Assembly (NCBI GenBank): GCA_946410535.1
Contig: CAMKAR010000070.1
Coordinates: 1 to 9,111, forward strand
From: an uncultured Bacteroidales bacterium
GTDB lineage: Bacteria > Bacteroidota > Bacteroidia > Bacteroidales > F082
Reading direction: 5' to 3'
Length of the DNA stretch: 9,111 nucleotides
Shown: one piece after another, positions 5,003 through 9,111 of the stretch
How positions within the stretch are numbered: position 1 is the stretch's first letter
How the letters are laid out: each line of letters begins with the position of its first letter
Notes under the pieces: model-generated
What the model was told of the DNA's origin: nothing
The model's input: only the letters and a program-made list of their open reading frames with translations
Database searches by the model: none
Program-made: the position numbers and the translations under genes

Positions 5003-6562
5003 TCAATCATATTGAACCTTTTGCAAATAAAACACGGTACGACGCGCTTTGGGTTGGGTGCTGTTTTGGATAATCTGTGAGCCATAGATGAGGAAACGGC
5101 TGCCATACCATGGCGCGATTTGGGCGAAGTATTCATCTTCCACATAATCCGCCCCATGGAAGGGTTCAAGTTTCTCGCTCTGCTGGTTCATCAGCGACTG
5201 GCCATTGCCATTGAAAGAGGTGTAGCGCAAATGATTGTGGTAGGGCGAAGCCACCACCAGCTCATCGTAGCAAACGCCTTCCGACGAATGTGGGAAAAGA
5301 TCATAAGTCAGTTCATTCTCGAACTTCACCGACTGTTGCCATTGCAGCTTGCCGTCGCGGTCGAAGGCGAGGATGATTTCGCTGAAAAAGTCGTAGCCGT
5401 CGAACACAGTGTAAGTGTAGGGATAGCCGCCGTAGTAGCGGTAATAGCCATAAGTCGTGCGCGTCTCGGTATGGTAATAGGGCATGAAGGCCTCGGCTGC
5501 AAAGATGGTCAGGTCGCCAAAGTCAGTCAGGCGCGGCGTGAGGAACTGGAACGCGATTTCGCCCTTTGTGGGTTTTTCCTTGTTCTGGTTTTTCAGGCGT
5601 TCCTCGCGCACGCGGACGCGGTCAGAGGCAGTGAGTGCCAACTCGATTTCGGGCATGTCCTTGAAGAGGTAGATATGGCTTTCGGGTATGCCTCCAACGA
5701 AGCGCATCCACACCACGCCCACGCTTTCCTTATCGAAGTTCTCAGTGATGCCTTCAAGACTGACCTTGCGTCCCGTCTCGCGCTCCAAAGTGCCGATGAC
5801 GACGAGGTTTCGGTTTTCATCGAAGCGGAAGCCCATGCGACCCAATGCTGCATTGGAGATGTTCTCATACCTATATGAACCTTGCAGGTTGCCCGCAGCC
5901 GAAAACACCATGAACGAGGTGGACTTGAAGCGTTTTTCCTCGAACTCCTTGGCGGCCACCACGAAGCAATGCTCGTTGCGGAAACTCGCCGTTTGGAACA
6001 GAACGAAACTGGTCGAAGGTGCGGGCGTGATGGTGCGGTATTGGTTGCTCGTGAGGTCGTAAAAATAAAGGATGCCGTTGCCGCCTTTGTTGTTCAAGGC
6101 GAGCATCATCGTGCCATCGACCACCTCAACGGAAAGCGGCACCGAGCGTTCAGGCCATTTGTTCCAGAAGGTCCGGTAGGTGCCGTTCACCTTGTCGAAG
6201 GAGACGACGAGGAAATCGAGTGTGTCGGCGGCTTTCTTGTTGCCGTCGTTGACGAAACAGAACGCCGCATAGCGACCGTCGCTGTCAGAGTCGAGATATT
6301 TCATTTTCTCGGGCAGGGGGATGAGGTCGCTGCGGGTCTCATAGAGGGTGCTGTCGAGGCAGGCGAACTGCCATAGGCGGTGTTTCTCCTTGTCTGGCTT
6401 GTCGGTCTCATAAACCATGATGCCGTCAGTTTCGCCAAGGGCTTGGAAGTGGCAGCCCTGCTCCTTGTTCCAGCGCGGCAGCTCATAGCGCACCGGCTCG
6501 ACCTGCTGGGCCGAGGCGAAGCAGGAGAGGAAGAGGAATGCTATGAGGAGATGGGTTTTCAA
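5003..6562 (-). CDS. Secreted protein of unknown function with Tyr-rich segment
   Basis: The 519-residue product starts with a clear Sec signal peptide (KTHLLIAFLFLSCFASAQ, cleavage after about residue 19). The start codon is TTG at 6562: an in-frame TAA at 6577-6575 lies five codons upstream, no ATG lies between, and the first internal ATG (residue 49) would remove the signal peptide. The body is rich in short beta strands with aromatic and Asp/Gly turns, compatible with a beta-propeller-like fold, though I cannot assign repeats. Residues 362-390 hold 11 tyrosines in 29 positions. A basic helix (about 314-333) precedes them. There is no T9SS sorting domain, so it is probably periplasmic or surface exposed by another route. 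I recall similar Tyr-rich hypothetical proteins from Bacteroidales, but no function. Confidence 0.8.
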   Translation of the reverse strand: MKTHLLIAFLFLSCFASAQQVEPVRYELPRWNKEQGCHFQALGETDGIMVYETDKPDKEKHRLWQFACLDSTLYETRSDLIPLPEKMKYLDSDSDGRYAAFCFVNDGNKKAADTLDFLVVSFDKVNGTYRTFWNKWPERSVPLSVEVVDGTMMLALNNKGGNGILYFYDLTSNQYRTITPAPSTSFVLFQTASFRNEHCFVVAAKEFEEKRFKSTSFMVFSAAGNLQGSYRYENISNAALGRMGFRFDENRNLVVIGTLERETGRKVSLEGITENFDKESVGVVWMRFVGGIPESHIYLFKDMPEIELALTASDRVRVREERLKNQNKEKPTKGEIAFQFLTPRLTDFGDLTIFAAEAFMPYYHTETRTTYGYYRYYGGYPYTYTVFDGYDFFSEIILAFDRDGKLQWQQSVKFENELTYDLFPHSSEGVCYDELVVASPYHNHLRYTSFNGNGQSLMNQQSEKLEPFHGADYVEDEYFAQIAPWYGSRFLIYGSQIIQNSTQPKARRTVFYLQKVQYD

Positions 6563-6577
6563 ATAAAGAGTTTTTTA

Positions 6578-6667
6578 CTCCCCCTTGCCCCCTCAAGAGG
6601 GGGACGCCTACCGGACGCTTGTTTTGCGCCGCTTTGCGCGTCCCCCTTTTAAGGGGGGGCAGGGAGG
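6578..6667. repeat. MITE/REP-like imperfect inverted repeat
   Basis: Two GC-rich arms of about 30 bases (6578-6607 and 6638-6667) are imperfect inverted copies of each other. Each also forms its own hairpin: CCCCCTC AA GAGGGGG (6588-6603) and CCCCCTT TT AAGGGGG (6642-6657). The 30-base centre carries ACGC/GCGC motifs. The C5/G5 hairpins with GACGC flanks resemble interspersed repeats common in Bacteroidota. There is no room for a transposase. It fills nearly the whole gap between the T9SS protein gene and the TTG-started gene, so it would be transcribed and folded in their mRNA. Confidence 0.75.
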
Positions 6668-6673
6668 ATTGAA

Positions 6674-8338
6674 TCAATACTTCACAAACTTGGAGACAGC
6701 CGTAGTGCCGTCGGCAAAGCGGAAGTTGACGAAATACACGCCGTTCTCCAGTTCGCTCACGTTGAGGTTGGCTTCGCCGGCGGCGACATTCGTCACGCTC
6801 ACCATGCGGCCCGTTATGTCGTAGACGCTCACTTGGGCATCGTTTTCAATGTTGAACGACACCTGCTCGCGGGCGGGGTTGGGATAGAGGCCGACGGTAC
6901 GGTTGTTCTCTTCAACTGCTAAAGCACCAAGAGAAATGACTTTCACATAATCAACCTCCCAAGAAGAGGCGGATTCGGTTGAACTCTTGTAAACGAAAGC
7001 GACATAGAAATCGGGGTAACCGAGGCCGTATCCGTCCAAGATGCCCCAAATATTCACTTCGCCAGATTCCACCCATTCATAGTCGCCCGTCGAAAAATCG
7101 AAAGCATCGGTGATGTCGGTCCATTCGAAATCCGTCGGCTCGCTTTGGCCGTCATAGTCGACAGAGACCTTCACTTGGATCGGGTCGCCGTCAAACTTCA
7201 TGGCCGTACGGAACGACAACAAGGCATCCTGATTGCCGTTGCTGGAAATGGCGGGGCTGATGAGCCAGTCCTCATTCTCGTTATAAACCTGATTGGCATA
7301 GCCGTTCATGTTGGCATAAGTCGTGCCTTGGTAGGTGGCTTGGTGCCAGGTTTGGTCGCCATACATGTCGTAGGCCGTGAACACGCCGAGGTCTTCGTCG
7401 AAGTCTTCGAAGAGAAGGGTGAAAATCTGTTCCGTGGCGGCTGTAGCCGTAGGATAGCTGCCATCGGTCTTGTAGTCGATGTTGGCACCGCTGTTGGTGT
7501 ATGGGAAGATGGCGAAATGATAGATTGTGCCGCCCTGCAAACCGCCAAAGGTCACGTTCTCAATGCCATAGTTCACGTTGAGGGTCAAGTCGCCGTTGGC
7601 GACGGGAGTGCCATCGACGGGAACGGTGATGTTGCCCGTTGAAGCCAAAACCAAATACTTGTCAGGCAGCTGTGTACCCGTGGCATCGGCCCAAGTGAGC
7701 GTCACTTCAGTGCCATTCACCGTTGCGGTGAAGTTAGTGGGATAGTTGCTCGGTTCCGGATCGGGTGCTGCCGTTCCACCAGCCTTGTAGAAGCTGACGC
7801 GCGTGTCGATGTTCGATGCTTCGGCATAGCAGCTGAACAACGGGGCGTTGTTTTGGGTGTTGGGGTTGAAGCGCATGTTGTTGCGTTCGTTTTCGCCTTG
7901 GGCGACCACTTCAGCCGTGCCATCGCCGTTGAAGGTGATGTTCCACTCGCCGTTGGCATCGAGCGTGGTTTGCGTCTTCAGGTGATTACTGCTGCTGCTG
8001 GCTGCATAGAGGTAACCGCCTTTGGCCTCGTCGAAGAGCGTCCAAGCGCCCGCGTTGCCGCCCAAAGTGAACTCGAAAACGTCGGTTTCGCTTGTGGGTT
8101 CGGTGCCAGGAGTGACGGTTATGGACTCGCCGTTTTCGCTCACGACCACAGCATTACGGTTGTTTGACTTTTGGTAGCCCATCGCAAGGACACCGAGTTC
8201 GTCATGATGGGCCACGATGAGGTAGTTGGCTCCCGCTTCAAGACCCGAGGCCGAAGTGACCTTTGTGTAAGTGGTTTGCGCTATGCCACTCACCGAAAGG
8301 AGCAGCATGGCAACCAATGAGAATAGAACTTTTTTCAT
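6674..8338 (-). CDS. T9SS-exported multidomain protein (type A sorting domain)
   Basis: The 554-residue protein has a Sec signal peptide (1-20, cut before QTTYTK), then an N-terminal beta-rich region (about 22-187) I cannot name, a Pro-rich joint (191-199), a fibronectin type III-like domain (about 199-300), a cleaved-adhesin/choice-of-anchor J-like jelly roll (about 308-467; FEDFDEDLGVFTAYD, then DWLISPAI) and a C-terminal T9SS type A sorting domain (about 481-554; VGLYPNPAREQVSF, VYDITGRMV, GVYFVNFRFADG, ending KFVKY). Such proteins cross the outer membrane through the type IX system, lose the sorting domain and are attached to the surface or released. No catalytic domain is apparent; adhesion or ligand binding is a guess. 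It lies 29 bases after the NifU-like gene, with no clear promoter between. Confidence 0.9.
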   Translation of the reverse strand: MKKVLFSLVAMLLLSVSGIAQTTYTKVTSASGLEAGANYLIVAHHDELGVLAMGYQKSNNRNAVVVSENGESITVTPGTEPTSETDVFEFTLGGNAGAWTLFDEAKGGYLYAASSSSNHLKTQTTLDANGEWNITFNGDGTAEVVAQGENERNNMRFNPNTQNNAPLFSCYAEASNIDTRVSFYKAGGTAAPDPEPSNYPTNFTATVNGTEVTLTWADATGTQLPDKYLVLASTGNITVPVDGTPVANGDLTLNVNYGIENVTFGGLQGGTIYHFAIFPYTNSGANIDYKTDGSYPTATAATEQIFTLLFEDFDEDLGVFTAYDMYGDQTWHQATYQGTTYANMNGYANQVYNENEDWLISPAISSNGNQDALLSFRTAMKFDGDPIQVKVSVDYDGQSEPTDFEWTDITDAFDFSTGDYEWVESGEVNIWGILDGYGLGYPDFYVAFVYKSSTESASSWEVDYVKVISLGALAVEENNRTVGLYPNPAREQVSFNIENDAQVSVYDITGRMVSVTNVAAGEANLNVSELENGVYFVNFRFADGTTAVSKFVKY

Positions 8339-8367
8339 TTTCGTTTGATTTTATGTTAGACAATAAG

Positions 8368-8619
8368 TTATAAATCCAGTGTTTCGACTTGTTCCACCGA
8401 CTTGATTTCGGGGATGACCTTCTTCATCACAGACTCGATGCCGTTTTTGAGGGTCGAGCGGCTGTGCGGGCAGTTGCCGCAGGCGCCGGTGAGTTCCACG
8501 ATGACGGTGTTGTCGTCGGTGAGTTCCACGAAGTTGACGTCGCCGCCGTCCTGCTGGAGGTAGGGACGCACTTGTTCGAGGACGTTCTTCACTTTGCGTA
8601 GTATTGTGTCTTTATCCAT
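8368..8619 (-). CDS. NifU C-terminal-domain Fe-S cluster scaffold
   Basis: The 83-residue protein is a stand-alone NifU C-terminal (Nfu-type) domain. The N-terminal helix VLEQVRPYLQQDGGDVNFVEL (13-33 region), the strand VIVELTGACGNCPHS and the following helix TLKNGIESVMKKVIPEI match the family closely. The pair of cysteines in CGNC binds a bridging [4Fe-4S] cluster between two subunits for delivery to target enzymes. It is cytosolic and of normal length for a Bacteroidota Nfu. It follows mrp, another Fe-S carrier, across a 135-base gap filled mostly by a tandem repeat; this supports a shared role. Confidence 0.93.
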   Translation of the reverse strand: MDKDTILRKVKNVLEQVRPYLQQDGGDVNFVELTDDNTVIVELTGACGNCPHSRSTLKNGIESVMKKVIPEIKSVEQVETLDL

Positions 8620-8648
8620 TGCTATTACTGTTTGTTTTTGCTGATGGG

Positions 8649-8700
8649 CAGGGACTTACGTCGCCTGCTTACTGATGTATCGCCCCTACGGGGCTGGGCT
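8649..8700. repeat. 52-bp intergenic repeat, copy 1
   Basis: This unit matches 8704-8755 with only three differing bases over 52. It contains the palindrome GCCCCTACGGGGC and the string GGGACTTACGTCGCCTGCTT. The unit is characteristic of interspersed GCCCC-TAC-GGGGC type repeats in Bacteroidales genomes; that statement is from memory and not checked. Confidence 0.8.
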
Positions 8701-8703
8701 ACA

Positions 8704-8755
8704 CAGGGACTTACGTCGCCTGCTTACCGATGTACCGCCCCTACAGGGCTGGGCT
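8704..8755. repeat. 52-bp intergenic repeat, copy 2
   Basis: This is the second unit of a tandem pair with a 55-bp period (three-base spacer ACA). In this copy the palindrome reads GCCCCTACAGGGC, so one stem pair is weakened. Its last base is also the last base of the mrp stop codon, so the element abuts mrp exactly. Confidence 0.8.
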
Positions 8756-9111
8756 TATCCATTATCCTTATTAATTATCGCTTGGGCAATCTTGTCAAAC
8801 GCCTTCGTGACGGGCGAATCGGCATCCAAGGCCAAAGGCGTGCCAGCATCACCACACTCGGCAATCTTCTCCGTAATCGGGATCTGACCCAACAACGGCA
8901 CACCAAGTTGGTCGGCGAAGCCCTTGCCCGTTTCCTTGCCGAAGATGTAATATCTCTTGTCGGGCATGTCGGAAGGCGTGAAGTAAGCCATGTTCTCCAC
9001 CAAGCCATAAATCGGGATTTGCAGGGCCTCTTCCTTGAACATCATCGCGGCGCGAAGCACGTCGGCGAAGGCCACCTTCTGCGGCGTGGTGACGATGACC
9101 GCACCCGACAC
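8755..9111 (-). CDS. mrp: Mrp/NBP35 family Fe-S carrier ATPase, C-terminal part
   Basis: The frame is open to the right edge, so the start and the Walker A motif lie outside. The 118 visible residues (of about 360 in full-length family members) include SGAVIVTTPQKVAFADV, the conserved GLVENMAYF strand and YYIFGKETGKGFADQLGVPLLGQIPI. Mrp (ApbC) binds an Fe-S cluster and passes it to apoproteins in the cytosol using ATP. The CxxC that many Mrp proteins carry after ENM-xx-F is absent here; the segment reads TPSDMPDKRY, a form I associate with Bacteroidota. The GTG at 9111 is an internal valine codon and not a start. The stop TAA (8757-8755) overlaps the repeat by one base. Confidence 0.93.
   Translation of the reverse strand: MSGAVIVTTPQKVAFADVLRAAMMFKEEALQIPIYGLVENMAYFTPSDMPDKRYYIFGKETGKGFADQLGVPLLGQIPITEKIAECGDAGTPLALDADSPVTKAFDKIAQAIINKDNG

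Noticed and set aside
5120..5878. 252-codon open frame on the + strand inside the secreted Tyr-rich protein gene
   Set aside because: It is antisense to a gene with a signal peptide and consistent protein character; its translation is a low-complexity mixture of V/A/H/E without domains.
7145..7642. 165-codon + strand frame inside the T9SS protein gene
   Set aside because: It lies antisense to the recognisable adhesin-like and fibronectin-like domains; a shadow of GC-rich codon use.
8649..8755. CRISPR array
   Set aside because: Only two units, with a 3-base spacer between 52-bp repeats and no cas gene; this is a tandem intergenic repeat.

Overview
The window looks like a piece of a Bacteroidales (Bacteroidota) chromosome. 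Four signs point there: a secreted protein ending in a type IX secretion (T9SS) type A sorting domain; promoters of the Bacteroidota type (TTTG near -33, TAnnTTTG near -7) and no clear Shine-Dalgarno sites; an Mrp ATPase with the CxxC-less C-terminal form I associate with this phylum; and a DUF2795 protein beside a PduO-type cobalamin adenosyltransferase. I cannot name the genus.

Layout. Bases 1-85 are the 3' end of dnaK on the + strand, followed by its terminator (106-140). From about 143 to 3060 the sequence is visibly AT-richer and looks like an accessory segment inserted downstream of dnaK. It holds a second, nearly identical copy of the dnaK terminator (465-493), a short orphan reading frame (234-344, -), two operator-like palindromes (335-394), an AAA_14/DUF4143 ATPase with a PD-(D/E)XK-like C-terminus (766-2229, +), and a small membrane-anchored or lipoprotein gene with a BamE-like motif (2377-2997, -). 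The ATPase gene is flanked by a pair of about 75-bp direct repeats (513 and 2236), and a related inverted repeat sits on its promoter.

From 3129 to 9111 everything reads on the - strand and is GC-richer. In transcription order: mrp (C-terminal part only, cut by the window edge), a NifU-domain Fe-S scaffold, a T9SS-exported multidomain protein, a secreted Tyr-rich protein of unknown function that starts with TTG, a methyltransferase-fold protein with a degraded SAM site, pduO, a DUF2795 protein with its own promoter, and a 63-codon ORF directly before a strong terminator. Mrp and NifU form a recognisable Fe-S cluster biogenesis pair. The secreted Tyr-rich gene and the methyltransferase-like gene are three bases apart and probably translationally coupled. 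The other neighbours show no obvious common pathway.

The most unusual content is between the genes: three unrelated families of short intergenic repeats (4267-4300, 6578-6667, 8649-8755) each fill a gap in the - strand run, and the dnaK-terminator duplication and ATPase-flanking repeats mark the accessory segment as rearranged. I see no complete transposase, integrase, tRNA, rRNA or CRISPR array. Nothing here proves a new defence or other system; the ATPase with its flanking repeats is the best candidate for a closer look.
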